From the NCBI GenBank assembly GCA_028284745.1, contig JANQRC010000015.1:40113-85929 (forward strand): a DNA stretch of 45,817 bases, read 5' to 3'. This document shows positions 1 to 8,278 of this stretch, piece after piece. The position numbers were made by a program, and so were the translations under genes. The DNA comes from Flavobacteriaceae bacterium. GTDB lineage: Bacteria; Bacteroidota; Bacteroidia; Flavobacteriales; Flavobacteriaceae. Below the pieces are notes generated by a model, which worked only from the letters and a program-made list of their open reading frames with translations, was not told where the DNA came from and ran no database searches. Within the stretch, counting starts at the first letter, position 1; every line of letters begins with the position of its first letter.

Positions 1-127
1 TCCACCAGAAGGTCCACCCATATTGGTCCGTGGGAATGCCCAGTCGTTCTTTATACCAATTCTTTAATGCATTGGGGTCTTCGCTCTTGAAAAAGAAGCC
101 TCCTAAACCTGTTACTCTTTTTTTCAT
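1..127 (-). CDS. VOC family protein (glyoxalase/bleomycin-resistance fold), N-terminal part, cut by window edge
   Basis: Partial gene read leftward out of the window; only the first 42 residues are present. It starts at the ATG complementary to 125-127, 10 bases after the stop of the DUF1801 gene. The start reads MKKRVTGLGGFFFKSEDP, then NALKNWYKERLGIPTDQYG. A beta strand, then 'SEDP..L..WY.E.LG' leading to a short 'P' turn, is the usual opening of a VOC/glyoxalase-like domain. Substrate cannot be told because the metal ligands of the second half lie outside the window. The tight spacing says it is the last visible gene of the leftward transcription unit. Moderately sure of the family. Confidence 0.65.
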   Translation of the reverse strand, partial: MKKRVTGLGGFFFKSEDPNALKNWYKERLGIPTDQYGWTFWW

Positions 128-137
128 ACTTGATCTC

Positions 138-593
138 TTATCGTTTTACATTCTTTTCATAAAGCTCGATCCATTGATCGGGTGTCATCTTCTGACACAA
201 TTGCCCGATCAAACTATAGGGTATCGTGTTCACATTTTTGAAACGAATACAGCTTTTCCCCATATCTAGCTTGGTCTTTACGTGTTTGGGGTACTCTCCG
301 ACAAACCAATCATGAAGTTCTTTGTCGGCATAGATCCCGCTATGGTAGAGCGCAATGAATCTTCTTTGCGAAGCCATATTCATAAACGGAAGCGGAAGCT
401 CTGGCGCACAATGATACCCCTTCGGATATAAAGAATGTGGCACCACATAGCCGACCATACCATAGCTCATGATCTCCTGAAATCCTTCGGGAATGTTCGC
501 TAGAATTGTTTTTCTGAGTTGCTGCATGGGAGCCTTTCGCTCTTCGGGCAACTGGGCAATGTATTCTTTGGGTGAATTGGCTTGGTACTTCAT
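138..593 (-). CDS. DUF1801 (YdhG/YjbR-like) domain protein
   Basis: A 151-residue soluble protein without signal peptide or membrane helices. The N-terminal pattern 'SPKEYIAQLPEERKAPMQQLRKTI' is the hallmark opening of DUF1801 proteins, and a basic 'GKSCIRFKN' segment in the second half also fits. The family is small, widespread and of unknown biochemical role; some members carry an iron-chaperone-like fold annotation, which I would not extend to this one. It starts 5 bases after the DUF4199 gene ends and is followed at 10 bases by the VOC gene, so the three are probably co-transcribed. Length is normal for a single-domain member. Confidence 0.75.
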   Translation of the reverse strand: MKYQANSPKEYIAQLPEERKAPMQQLRKTILANIPEGFQEIMSYGMVGYVVPHSLYPKGYHCAPELPLPFMNMASQRRFIALYHSGIYADKELHDWFVGEYPKHVKTKLDMGKSCIRFKNVNTIPYSLIGQLCQKMTPDQWIELYEKNVKR

Positions 594-598
594 AGTTG

Positions 599-1045
599 TT
601 ATCTACGTTGTAAAATAAGCGAAGAAATCAATGAAATCGTCAACCCGATGACAAATACGATGGCGAACATGAAGATAGCGGCTTGACCACTTGTAAATTC
701 AGGGACTTCAGCCGCAGGATCCTTGGCCTTCATCATTTCTGCGTATTCAGCAAAAAAATCTGGGTCTATAACAGCAGTATAGATGTAATCTGCGATCGCA
801 ATTCCTAAGGCCGTAAAAATAGCGATCAACAAGCCAATTACCATTCCTTTTTTAAAGCTGAGCTTGCCTTCGTTCTGTTGATCCCTAAAATGCTTGATGC
901 CGAAATAAATGAACAATAACGAGGCAATGATGGTGGCATAACCAAAAACTTCATTTGTGGTGATGTCAAAATACAGTCCGCCTAAAAAAGCTACAAAGCC
1001 AACCAGTATTCCGCAAGTACTGAACATGGTCACAGATCTTCTCAT
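599..1045 (-). CDS. DUF4199 family integral membrane protein
   Basis: A 148-residue protein with four hydrophobic segments, roughly residues 7-25, 33-50, 68-90 and 121-145. The third contains the small-residue run 'GMVIGLLIAIFTALGIAIADYIY'-like pattern (shortened) found in DUF4199 proteins of Bacteroidetes. The acidic/lysine-rich loop around residues 95-115, 'FFAEYAEMMKAKDPAAEVPEF', separates helices 3 and 4. Function is unknown. It follows a LuxR-HTH membrane protein gene, a pairing common in flavobacteria, which suggests an inner-membrane partner for that regulator (inference). A short inverted repeat at 1103-1124 lies between the two genes. Confidence 0.75.
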   Translation of the reverse strand: MRRSVTMFSTCGILVGFVAFLGGLYFDITTNEVFGYATIIASLLFIYFGIKHFRDQQNEGKLSFKKGMVIGLLIAIFTALGIAIADYIYTAVIDPDFFAEYAEMMKAKDPAAEVPEFTSGQAAIFMFAIVFVIGLTISLISSLILQRR

Positions 1046-1102
1046 AATATATTCTTGGTTTAGGCTAAACTATTGCAAACTTTGTGTTCAGCGTTCATAC
1101 TA

Positions 1103-1124
1103 AAGTACTAAAACCATAGTACTT
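1103..1124. promoter_or_regulatory. Inverted repeat AAGTACT-N8-AGTACTT upstream of the DUF4199 gene
   Basis: Two perfect 7-base arms, 1103-1109 and 1118-1124, lie in the 94-base gap between the LuxR-HTH gene and the DUF4199 gene. Each arm contains the self-complementary hexamer AGTACT, so the site looks more like an operator than a transcription terminator, and there is no T-run on either side. A site for the neighbouring HTH protein is one possibility (inference). Confidence 0.3.
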
Positions 1125-1139
1125 ATGGCCGAATGACCC

Positions 1140-1556
1140 TTAGCCCGAAATGATCTGAAGTTCTTTGGCCCTTTGAACGGCATGGGTGCGGCGTTTGGCA
1201 TTGAGTTTGGTGAGCAGATTGGAAACATGGGTCTTGACGGTGCTTTCTGACACGTATAACTTCTCACCAATTTCCTTGTTGGACAGCCCGTTCGAGATTT
1301 CAAGTAACACTTGGTACTCACGGTTGCTAATACCAAGTTCCTTGATTTTTTCGGGAGCTACGTCTTGGTTTCTTGTTGGACCGGGAGCTGTTCTCTTTCT
1401 ATTGATATAAAGCCCGATGAACAAAAAAACGACGGCCACAACGGCAATCAGAAATTCAATGGAGGTATCACCTGCCAAGAAAGCATATTCACTGAACCTG
1501 AAGAGTATCAGCAAAGAGAGGGTCAGCGTAGAAAAAACAAAGATGGTCTTCTTCAC
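1140..1556 (-). CDS. Membrane-tethered LuxR-type HTH transcription regulator
   Basis: A 138-residue protein with two N-terminal hydrophobic segments (about residues 4-18 and 33-52), a short basic linker, then a C-terminal LuxR/FixJ HTH domain (about 74-135). The recognition region 'GLSNKEIGEKLYVSESTVKTHVSNLLTKLNAKRRTHAVQRA' (split: GLSNKEIGEKLYVSES and TVKTHVSNLLTKLNAKRR) is textbook for the family. There is no receiver domain, so the sensor input must come through the membrane segments or a partner. It sits 9 bases after the dehydrogenase gene and upstream of the DUF4199 membrane protein. Direct membrane-bound regulation, without a kinase, is inferred from the domain layout. Confidence 0.85.
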   Translation of the reverse strand: MKKTIFVFSTLTLSLLILFRFSEYAFLAGDTSIEFLIAVVAVVFLFIGLYINRKRTAPGPTRNQDVAPEKIKELGISNREYQVLLEISNGLSNKEIGEKLYVSESTVKTHVSNLLTKLNAKRRTHAVQRAKELQIISG

Positions 1557-1565
1557 ACCATAAAT

Positions 1566-2549
1566 CTAAGAAAAGTGCTCTTTGATCTTGTCTACAATGG
1601 TCTGTGCCAGCTTTTCTTTACTCTCTACCGTCCATCCTGCTACGTGAGGCGTGAGCAGTACATTGTCTGCTTTCCGCAAGTATTTGAAAGGCTTTGGCCA
1701 GCTATCTTTTTTGCGCTTTAATTTGGCCATGACTCCTGCCAATCCTTCTTCTTTCTTGAAAATGCTCTCAAAGGAAGTCTTTTCATATTCCAACACATCG
1801 AGACCTGCACCTAGGATCTTTTCATTCTTAAGGGCCTTTACCAGGTCTTTTGTAACTATCGTGCTGCCTCTTCCCGTATTGAGCAGCCAAAATGGTTTCG
1901 CAAACGCTTCGATATACCCTTCATCGACCAGCCCAATGGTATCTGGGGCTTGTGGCACATGCAAGCTCACCACATCTACACTTTTCTTGAATTCCAGAAT
2001 CCCTACCTGCCGTGCGTTATCGTCACCCACGCCACCAACGATGTCATAGCAAAGCACCTCGGCGTCAAAGCCTTTCAGTTTTTTTGCAAAAGCCTTGCCC
2101 ATATTGCCGTAACCAACGATGCCAACAGTTTTTCCATCGAGCTCAACACCTCTGTTCCCTTCTCGGTCCCAAGTGCCTTTTTTAACTTCTTTATTGGCCT
2201 TGTTCATTTTGTTAAAGAGGGAAAGTAGCATTCCTAGTGTGTGCTCGCCTACTGCATTTCGATTGCCTTCAGGAGCATTGAAAAGTGCTATCTCCCTTTG
2301 TCGCGCATGATCTGCATCTATGTTCTCTAGCCCAGCACCCACGCGGGCGATGAATTTGAGATTGTTGGCCTTATCCAAGAACTCTTTATCTATCGGGAAA
2401 CGGCTTCTGATGATCATGCCATCATAATCGGCGATCTTTTCTTCAATGTCTTCTTTTGGGGCATCGTAGTCTTCATCGTTCTGATAGCCCAGCTGATCAA
2501 GTTGTTCTATCAGTATTGGATGGTTGGTGTCTAGGTGGAGGATCTTCAT
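1566..2549 (-). CDS. D-2-hydroxyacid dehydrogenase (NAD-dependent, SerA/LdhA-like)
   Basis: A 327-residue protein of the D-isomer-specific 2-hydroxyacid dehydrogenase family, which reduces 2-oxo acids or oxidises 2-hydroxy acids with NAD(P). The Rossmann motif 'GKTVGIVGYGNMGKAFAKKL' begins near residue 138. The catalytic Arg lies in 'LLNTGRGSTIV', the Glu in the following 'GAGLDVLEYEK' region, and the catalytic His in 'LLTPHVAGWT' near the C-terminus. It lacks the ACT domain of long phosphoglycerate dehydrogenases. Members like this in Bacteroidetes are often named phosphoglycerate dehydrogenase, but no serC is nearby, so the substrate is left open. The gene lies 64 bases downstream of mgtE and leads into the HTH/DUF4199 genes. 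Confidence 0.88.
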   Translation of the reverse strand: MKILHLDTNHPILIEQLDQLGYQNDEDYDAPKEDIEEKIADYDGMIIRSRFPIDKEFLDKANNLKFIARVGAGLENIDADHARQREIALFNAPEGNRNAVGEHTLGMLLSLFNKMNKANKEVKKGTWDREGNRGVELDGKTVGIVGYGNMGKAFAKKLKGFDAEVLCYDIVGGVGDDNARQVGILEFKKSVDVVSLHVPQAPDTIGLVDEGYIEAFAKPFWLLNTGRGSTIVTKDLVKALKNEKILGAGLDVLEYEKTSFESIFKKEEGLAGVMAKLKRKKDSWPKPFKYLRKADNVLLTPHVAGWTVESKEKLAQTIVDKIKEHFS

Positions 2550-2613
2550 GGAGTAAATGTAATAATAAAGAATTTTTGAAATCGACTACCTGAGCGAAAG
2601 GCAGGCGCCCTAA

Positions 2614-3966
2614 CTAAATATTGAGAATCAGCTTAGCGATCCAGAAGTAGATCAATATGCCGAAGATATCGTTGCTGGTGGTGATGAAAGGGCCTGTGGC
2701 GATGGCCGGATCGATCCCACGCCTGTTCAAGAACAACGGTATGAACGTACCAATGATCCCAGCTACTATGATCACGATAAAGAGTGATACGGATATGGCC
2801 AGTGCACTATCGAAGTTACTCTTCCAGACCCAGGTAACGACCAACAGCACCACAGCTAGGATAATACCATTGAGCATCGCAAGTGACATTTCCTTGATCA
2901 AACGATTGGAAATACTTCCTTTGATATCGTCATTGGCCAATCCTTGCACAATGATCGCAGCCGATTGCACACCTACATTTCCTGCCATCGCAGCGATCAG
3001 CGGTGTGAAGAAGAAAATGATGGCGTGTTTTTCCAAGATCTCTTCAAAGCCTCCCATGATCAAGGCAGCACCCACACCGCCCATCAAGCCCAAGAAGAGC
3101 CATGGCAAACGGGCCCGCGTCAGTTCTAGAATACTATCGTCTGCCTCTACATCCTTGGTGATACCGGCTGCTAGCTGGTAATCTTTTTCAGCTTCTTCTT
3201 TGATGACGTCTACAATGTCGTCAATGGTAATTCTACCTACCAAACGGTGCATCTCGTCTACAACAGGAATGGCCTCGAGGTCATATTTGGACATGATCCT
3301 GGCTACTTCTTCGCCCTTGTCATGCACAGAAACTGAATCTACTTTGGGAATGTACACATCTCTGATCTGCGCAGTAGTAGACGTTGTGAGTAAGTCTTTA
3401 AGCGACAGCCTGCCTTTGAGCTTGCCTTGGTCGTCCACAACATAGATCGAATGCACCCGTGTCACGTTCTCTGCCTGTACTCGCATCTCCTTCACACACT
3501 TTAGCACATTCCAATTCTCATTGACACTTACCAGTTCTTTGGCCATAAGGCCACCAGCGGTATCCTCATCGTAGCGCATTAATTCTACGATCTCGGCGGC
3601 GTGCTCCTCGTCCTCAATTTGTTGGATGACCTTTTCTTGCCGTTCTTCAGGGAGTTCGGCTATGATATCGGCGGCATCGTCTGTGTCCAATTCTTCGATC
3701 TCTTCCGCGATCTCTTTTGCTGATAGATTCTGAAGGATCTGCTCTCTAACGTCATCATCAAGCTCGGTGAGGGTATCTGAGGTCTTTTCGCTATCAAGCA
3801 GCTTGAAAAGATAGGTGGCTTCTTCTAGATCCAGTTCATTGACGATCTCTGCAATATCGGCATAGTGCAGCTCCATCAATAGATCGCGTAACTGACCCTC
3901 GCTCTTTTTTTCAATGAGCGTCTCGATCTGCGAGATCAGTTCGTCTGTGAGCTTAAACGGCGTCAT
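2614..3966 (-). CDS. mgtE: Magnesium transporter MgtE
   Basis: A 450-residue Mg2+ channel/transporter of the inner membrane. In order: an N-terminal acidic helical MgtE_N domain (about 1-130, rich in '[17 protein letters not shown]' type repeats), a CBS pair (about 135-255, with '[18 protein letters not shown]' and '[18 protein letters not shown]'), then five membrane helices from about residue 285. The pore-helix signature '[17 protein letters not shown]' is present. The cytosolic domains sense Mg2+ and gate the pore in characterised homologues. Its start overlaps the end of rsmA by 14 bases, so the two are translationally linked, an arrangement seen across flavobacteria. Length and domain order are normal. 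Confidence 0.96.
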   Translation of the reverse strand: MTPFKLTDELISQIETLIEKKSEGQLRDLLMELHYADIAEIVNELDLEEATYLFKLLDSEKTSDTLTELDDDVREQILQNLSAKEIAEEIEELDTDDAADIIAELPEERQEKVIQQIEDEEHAAEIVELMRYDEDTAGGLMAKELVSVNENWNVLKCVKEMRVQAENVTRVHSIYVVDDQGKLKGRLSLKDLLTTSTTAQIRDVYIPKVDSVSVHDKGEEVARIMSKYDLEAIPVVDEMHRLVGRITIDDIVDVIKEEAEKDYQLAAGITKDVEADDSILELTRARLPWLFLGLMGGVGAALIMGGFEEILEKHAIIFFFTPLIAAMAGNVGVQSAAIIVQGLANDDIKGSISNRLIKEMSLAMLNGIILAVVLLVVTWVWKSNFDSALAISVSLFIVIIVAGIIGTFIPLFLNRRGIDPAIATGPFITTSNDIFGILIYFWIAKLILNI

Positions 3967-4735
3967 TCTCTATCTTTTGGGTAAGCGAAATAAAGTCCTG
4001 AACGCTCAACTGCTCAGGACGCTGCCCAAAGATAGCATCTTCTTTTAAACTTGGTGAAAGGTGAAAGGGCTTTAAACTGTTCCGTAGTGTTTTTCTACGT
4101 TGTTGAAATGCGGCCTTTACCACTTTGAACAACAGCTTCTCATCGCAAGCAAGCTTGTAATTGTCCTTACGTGTAAGTCGAAGTACGCCCGACTTTACCT
4201 TAGGCGGCGGATCGAAGACCCTTTCGGAGACCGTGAACAAATATTCTGCATGGTAGAATGCCTGCGTCAGCACTGACAAGATCCCATAGGCTTTGCTTCC
4301 TGCTGTTTCGCAGATGCGTTCGGCCACTTCTTTTTGGAACATCCCGGTGAATTCTGGCACTTGATCCCGCAGCGCTAGGGTCTTGAATACTATTTGAGAG
4401 GAGATGTTATATGGGAAGTTCCCTGTGATGGCGAATGACTTGCCTTCGAACAGGCTTCCTATATCGTACTTCAGGAAATCTTCCGCATAGATCCTATCCT
4501 TTAATTGCGGAAAATGGTCACCAAGGTAAGCGACAGATTCCTTGTCTATCTCTACCACATGGGCAATCACTTCCTTTTGCAATAGGTATTGCGTAAGCAT
4601 GCCCATGCCCGGGCCGATCTCTAATACATCGCTATATCCCGATAACGTGAGTGTGTCAGCTATTTTTTTAGCAATGTTATGGTCTGTTAGAAAGTGTTGA
4701 CCTAAATGCTTCTTTGCACGCACCTTATCATTCAT
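3953..4735 (-). CDS. rsmA: 16S rRNA (adenine1518-N6/adenine1519-N6)-dimethyltransferase
   Basis: A 260-residue S-adenosylmethionine-dependent enzyme (KsgA) that dimethylates the two adjacent adenines in the 3'-terminal hairpin of 16S rRNA, a late step of small-subunit assembly. Visible signatures: the opening 'KKHLGQHFL' (8-16), the SAM-binding '[13 protein letters not shown]' (36-48) and the catalytic 'NFPYNIS' (around 108). The C-terminal helical domain is complete. The start overlaps the DUF4286 gene by 4 bases (ATGA type) and the 3' end overlaps mgtE, so it sits inside a tightly packed operon. Loss gives kasugamycin resistance in characterised bacteria. Confidence 0.97.
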   Translation of the reverse strand: MNDKVRAKKHLGQHFLTDHNIAKKIADTLTLSGYSDVLEIGPGMGMLTQYLLQKEVIAHVVEIDKESVAYLGDHFPQLKDRIYAEDFLKYDIGSLFEGKSFAITGNFPYNISSQIVFKTLALRDQVPEFTGMFQKEVAERICETAGSKAYGILSVLTQAFYHAEYLFTVSERVFDPPPKVKSGVLRLTRKDNYKLACDEKLLFKVVKAAFQQRRKTLRNSLKPFHLSPSLKEDAIFGQRPEQLSVQDFISLTQKIENDAV

Positions 4736-5046
4736 GAATGCTCACTAATGAGTTGAAGTTCTGTCCTGAAAGCAACAAACTTATCGGCAAAACGCTCCAG
4801 GCCATCTGCTCTGAGCCTAGGCGCGTCCTGTTGGTAGTAGCGTTGAAGCGTTTCTTTGCTATCTGTGTGGTACTGCACCGAGTATGTGGTGCCTCCCGTT
4901 TCTTCTTCTACAAGGACCTTTGCCATCTTGGCAGATGAAAACTTGCCAGTGGCCAACATATCAGGAATGTGGGCGTGTTGCATCCAGTGAAGCCATTCTT
5001 CATGCACATCATCGGCAATGTTGATCGTTACGTTGTATATGATCAT
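4732..5046 (-). CDS. DUF4286 family protein
   Basis: A 104-residue soluble protein opening '[21 protein letters not shown]' (cut at 20: [20 protein letters not shown]) and containing '[11 protein letters not shown]' and '[13 protein letters not shown]'. This is the typical DUF4286 pattern, a dimeric alpha/beta-barrel-like (ferredoxin-like) fold by family knowledge. Function is unknown. It overlaps both neighbours by 4 bases (GNAT gene upstream, rsmA downstream), so it is translationally coupled to them. The DUF4286-rsmA-mgtE order is conserved in flavobacteria, which supports the call. Confidence 0.85.
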   Translation of the reverse strand: MIIYNVTINIADDVHEEWLHWMQHAHIPDMLATGKFSSAKMAKVLVEEETGGTTYSVQYHTDSKETLQRYYQQDAPRLRADGLERFADKFVAFRTELQLISEHS

Positions 5047-5558
5047 GTTTCTTCAAAATTTAGTGCAAATAACTGTAGTTCTTCTTGCTCATGAAAGGGT
5101 GTGACCGTTTTTTCATAAACAAGGCCTAGTTTTTTGAGCAACATAATAGAGCGCGGGTTATTGTCCTGGACAATGGCGACAATACGTTTCAGCTTTAATT
5201 CATTCCTGCCAAAACCTAGCAATGCCACAGAAGCCTCAAGACCGTATCCTTTGCCTTCAAACTCTGGCAATAATGCAAAACCAATATCGACATCACCTAA
5301 CTCCTTGCGATCTGTGTATCCTACTATGCCAACGTTCTGCCTTTCTTCCCTTAGCATCACTTTGTAATACCCAAAACCATGCGCTCTGTGGTGTTCGAGG
5401 ATGCTCTCTTCGAGGTATCTTTCCGTGTCTTTGATGGTCCTTATTTTTCTGTCGGCAATATATCGTTTGTATGGATCTGTGTTCAGCAGCTTTAGCATGA
5501 ATGGCGCATCTTTTAGTGTAATGGTGGTGATATCTAGTCTTTCTGTACTAAGAAACAT
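5043..5558 (-). CDS. GNAT family N-acetyltransferase (RimJ/RimL type)
   Basis: A 171-residue single GNAT domain of the RimJ/RimL branch: 'STERLDITTITLKDAPFMLKLLN' (opening STERLDITTITLKDAPFM), central strand 'NVGIVGYTDR', acetyl-CoA-binding region 'EFEGKGYGLEASVALLGFG' and 'NPRSIMLLKKLGLVYE' near the end. Members acetylate protein N-termini, spermidine or small molecules with acetyl-CoA; the acceptor here cannot be told from sequence. It starts 4 bases after the TPR gene ends and overlaps the DUF4286 gene by 4 bases, so it belongs to the same transcription unit. Confidence 0.88.
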   Translation of the reverse strand: MFLSTERLDITTITLKDAPFMLKLLNTDPYKRYIADRKIRTIKDTERYLEESILEHHRAHGFGYYKVMLREERQNVGIVGYTDRKELGDVDIGFALLPEFEGKGYGLEASVALLGFGRNELKLKRIVAIVQDNNPRSIMLLKKLGLVYEKTVTPFHEQEELQLFALNFEET

Positions 5559-5562
5559 CGCT

Positions 5563-7347
5563 TTAGTTTACAGCATCGCCACGAAGTCTTCTATAGCTGC
5601 TTCTTGCCTGCACAAAGAATATGCTATCCGGAAAGTCAAAGATCACTCGTTCATAGTGTTCGCTTGCCCTTTCCGTGTCATCAAATATCTCTTCGTATAA
5701 TTTTGCCAACGAAAAATGGGCATCGTCTGCCAGAAACCCTGTTGCATAGAACTCTATGATCTTTTTATAGTTGAATCGTGCTTTTTCGTATTCGCCAAGT
5801 TTTGTATACAATGTTGCTTGTTTCGACAAGGCTTCATCTTCGATGGCCTCGCCCTTGTGATCTTGCAGCACTTTTTCCAATAGGTCTATGGCCTGCGTGT
5901 CTTTATTCTGATAGGCCAACAGGTCGGCCTTGGCATAGGTCTTTAAAGCGGTAAGCGTTGAGTCTTGAAAGGCATTGTCTGATATCAACAACTTCAGTTG
6001 AAGCGCATCGTTTGCAATGAGTTGCGAAGTAGACGATTTTAAGACCTTCAATTGGGTCTCTGCCCATTTGAAGTCCCCTTTGAAGTAACTGGTCTGAGCA
6101 ACTTTGAAGCGCGCCATCTGACCTACAACATCGTTCTTAAGGTCTTTCTGAATTTGAGAATAATAGATCAATGCCTGGTTGAACTGCTCATCATACACCA
6201 GAATGTCTGCAAGCATCATCTTGGCATTGGCCTTGAGATAGCGGGGCATTCTAAGTTGTAGCAATCTTCGAAGCTGTTCTGTGCCCTTGGCCACATCATT
6301 TTTTTGGAATGCGATGAATTTGGCATGCATAATCTGAAGATGGGCCGTTTCTTCACCCAAACCGTGCTCTTTAAAAAGTTGTTGGAACTGGGTCTCGATA
6401 GTCGATACATCGCCTTCACTCAGGTCGGCGATCTCGACCTCTAACTTATTGGCATGTGCCCACAGCTTGGTCTCTTGGTCAAAAGCTTCTTTGATAATGA
6501 AGTCCAAGACCTCTAATGTAACAGCATCGTTGTCCTGTTTAGCCAATCTGGCCAACTCTTGAAAACGCTGCAGTGATGGCGCATTGCTGCGATTGTACAA
6601 TGCCTTCTCTTGTATAAAGGCTCTGCCATACTGTTTTTGCTGCATGAACAACCAACTCAACAATTCGTTGTATATGGGGTCAGAATCTTGCTGAAGTTTC
6701 TTTAGGATCGTTTTTCTGAGCAAGATGTTGTTTTGGTCTTGAGAATCTTCTGAGATGAATTGCCCCAGATTTCTTCTAACTGTTGAAGTATAGGCCAGGT
6801 TTACCTTGACCAGGTCCAGATAGCTATCGTACATGCGTTGTATGTCCCCCATCTCTCCATAGATCCTAGCCACTTGAATGTTATAGTTGAGGCTTGGGTC
6901 TATCTGCATGGCACGTTCATAGGCCTTCAAAGACCAATCTAACAAATTATGACGTTGAAAAGTGTTCCCGATAAGTCCTCCGAAGTTGGGGTTGACTTCC
7001 AGTAATCGTATTGCTTCATTGTATAGGCGATGCGCATTGGCAATATCGTCCTGCAGTTGAAAATTATATCCGCGAATCACTGTCAACTGTGGCGGAAACA
7101 CCCTCGTGTTCATCTTTTGTGCAAGCAGCGAATCTGCCAGATGGTACTCAAGCAATTGTTGATGACATTTCACCAATCGTTCTAAGTATTGAAAATTTCT
7201 TGGGTTTTGCTCGTACAGTTTTTGATAGCTTATTTGTGCCTTCTTAAATTCACCTTTGTCAAAATACTGATTTGCCAAAGCATCGGTCTGCGAGAACGCA
7301 TTGACCCATAGAAAGAAAAGAATAACTGTGATATCTGGCAAGCGCAT
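5563..7347 (-). CDS. Exported tetratricopeptide-repeat (TPR) protein
   Basis: A 594-residue helical repeat protein with an N-terminal signal-like segment (hydrophobic 6-18, then 'AFSQTDALANQYFDKGEFKKA'-type first repeat beginning near residue 22). TPR-like units are visible early (residues 22-60, 'ANQYFDKGEFKKAQISYQKL'), in the middle ('DEQFNQALIYYSQIQKDL') and at the end ('YTKLGEYEKARFNYKKIIEF', 'LAKLYEEIFDDTERASEHYE', 'FPDSIF'). The last repeats resemble YbgF/BamD-type envelope TPRs. Likely periplasmic or membrane-associated scaffold; partner unknown. It heads the leftward gene run ending in mgtE; a TAnnTTTG -7 box lies 20 bases upstream of its start. Confidence 0.85.
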   Translation of the reverse strand: MRLPDITVILFFLWVNAFSQTDALANQYFDKGEFKKAQISYQKLYEQNPRNFQYLERLVKCHQQLLEYHLADSLLAQKMNTRVFPPQLTVIRGYNFQLQDDIANAHRLYNEAIRLLEVNPNFGGLIGNTFQRHNLLDWSLKAYERAMQIDPSLNYNIQVARIYGEMGDIQRMYDSYLDLVKVNLAYTSTVRRNLGQFISEDSQDQNNILLRKTILKKLQQDSDPIYNELLSWLFMQQKQYGRAFIQEKALYNRSNAPSLQRFQELARLAKQDNDAVTLEVLDFIIKEAFDQETKLWAHANKLEVEIADLSEGDVSTIETQFQQLFKEHGLGEETAHLQIMHAKFIAFQKNDVAKGTEQLRRLLQLRMPRYLKANAKMMLADILVYDEQFNQALIYYSQIQKDLKNDVVGQMARFKVAQTSYFKGDFKWAETQLKVLKSSTSQLIANDALQLKLLISDNAFQDSTLTALKTYAKADLLAYQNKDTQAIDLLEKVLQDHKGEAIEDEALSKQATLYTKLGEYEKARFNYKKIIEFYATGFLADDAHFSLAKLYEEIFDDTERASEHYERVIFDFPDSIFFVQARSSYRRLRGDAVN

Positions 7348-7366
7348 TTGCTAAAGCTATTTACCT

Positions 7367-7374
7367 CAAATATA
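7367..7374 (-). promoter_or_regulatory. Candidate flavobacterial -7 box (TATATTTG) for the TPR-GNAT-DUF4286-rsmA-mgtE unit
   Basis: On the minus strand TATATTTG matches the Bacteroidetes -7 consensus TAnnTTTG exactly and lies 20 bases upstream of the ATG at 7347. A TTG at a conventional -33 distance is not clear, so only the -7 element is called. Confidence 0.4.
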
Positions 7375-7469
7375 CGAGTTGAAACGACAAACTTTGTGAA
7401 AGCAATGTGAAAGCTTTATGAAGAGGTAGCCGGACAGTGTGAGAATAAGGCCGGTATGTGGCAACGGGT

Positions 7470-7503
7470 TAAAAAAAGGAATGCCTAAGAGTTACCTTAG
7501 GCA
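7470..7503 (-). terminator. Rho-independent terminator after the 131-residue exported protein gene
   Basis: On the minus strand the perfect arms TGCCTAAG and CTTAGGCA (7496-7503 and 7482-7489) with a 6-base loop are followed by TTCC and a run of seven T (complement of 7471-7477). It sits about 105 bases downstream of the stop at 7610 and ends that transcript. Confidence 0.8.
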
Positions 7504-7609
7504 TACCAACCAATACAAGTTTGCTATCAATCAATAAACACTTGCTTATGATAACCTGCTATGGTGTATCTGTATAGTCTCAAGTAAGGCCGACACCTTA
7601 CACGACCAT

Positions 7610-8125
7610 CTAATTTTTAGCCAATTGGCTGTTGTCATATTCTACCTTGGTAAGAAAAGATGCCAGGATCTGTTTGTTGCCGTTTTCTATAGAACGAGCA
7701 ACTTCCACATTCATCTTTAGGTCGTCAGAAACACTTTTCCAAACATAGTCCTTGTTAAGTGAGAAGTATTTCACCGTGAAACCGCTACCTATATTTGTCT
7801 TTCCATCTATAAGGTGTTGCTGGGTCTGATCCACAAGAATAATGTAATCAGCGCCAGCATCTAATGCAAGTTTGAATATCTGGTTTCCCATATTGTTTTT
7901 ATTGGCTACATGAAAAGCGGCCTTGATCCCTTCTTTTCCAAATTGGTCTTTGAATGATCGTCTAAAAGATTCAAAATGGGGAGTGGTCCTATCGGATCCT
8001 CGAAAAATGACAAATACCTTTTCGGGTTTTACATTATCATTCTCAATGATCGGATTGGCAAATACGGCTTGAAGGGGAAAAACCATAGCCAAGGCAACTA
8101 ACATTGCAGCTTTGAATAAATTCAT
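7610..8125 (-). CDS. Exported hypothetical protein with an alpha/beta domain
   Basis: A 171-residue protein when read from the ATG at 8125. An open frame extends to 8218, but only the internal start gives a proper signal peptide (MNLFKAAMLVALAMVF, cleavage expected after '...AVFA-NP'). The mature part begins 'NPIIENDNVKPEKVFVIFRG' and has alternating strands and helices: 'KVFVIFRGSD', 'KAAFHVANKN', 'GADYIILVDQTQ', 'FTVKYFSLN'. No catalytic motif is obvious. It is a single-gene unit with its own promoter-like site and terminator. I do not recognise a characterised family; periplasmic location is inferred from the signal peptide. Confidence 0.72.
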   Translation of the reverse strand: MNLFKAAMLVALAMVFPLQAVFANPIIENDNVKPEKVFVIFRGSDRTTPHFESFRRSFKDQFGKEGIKAAFHVANKNNMGNQIFKLALDAGADYIILVDQTQQHLIDGKTNIGSGFTVKYFSLNKDYVWKSVSDDLKMNVEVARSIENGNKQILASFLTKVEYDNSQLAKN

Positions 8126-8154
8126 CGTAGTAAGCTTTAAAGATTTGGAGATCA

Positions 8155-8185
8155 CTAACTTAGAAAACAATCTGAAAAAACTCAA
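8155..8185 (-). promoter_or_regulatory. Candidate flavobacterial promoter (TTG-N20-TAAGTTAG)
   Basis: On the minus strand a TTG (complement of 8183-8185) is followed after 20 bases by TAAGTTAG (complement of 8155-8162), one base off TAnnTTTG. It lies 30 bases upstream of the chosen start at 8125 and supports that start over the longer open frame, whose start codon would be upstream of this promoter. Confidence 0.45.
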
Positions 8186-8278
8186 CGAAAGGACGCCAAT
8201 TTTCGACGAACTACACAATTTTTGATCGGGATGTAGTCCTATTCTTTCGGCACAACGTTTCGGAAGATGTTCTTGACC

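Noticed and set aside
2657-3181. 174-codon plus-strand open frame inside mgtE
   Set aside because: Antisense shadow of mgtE membrane segments.
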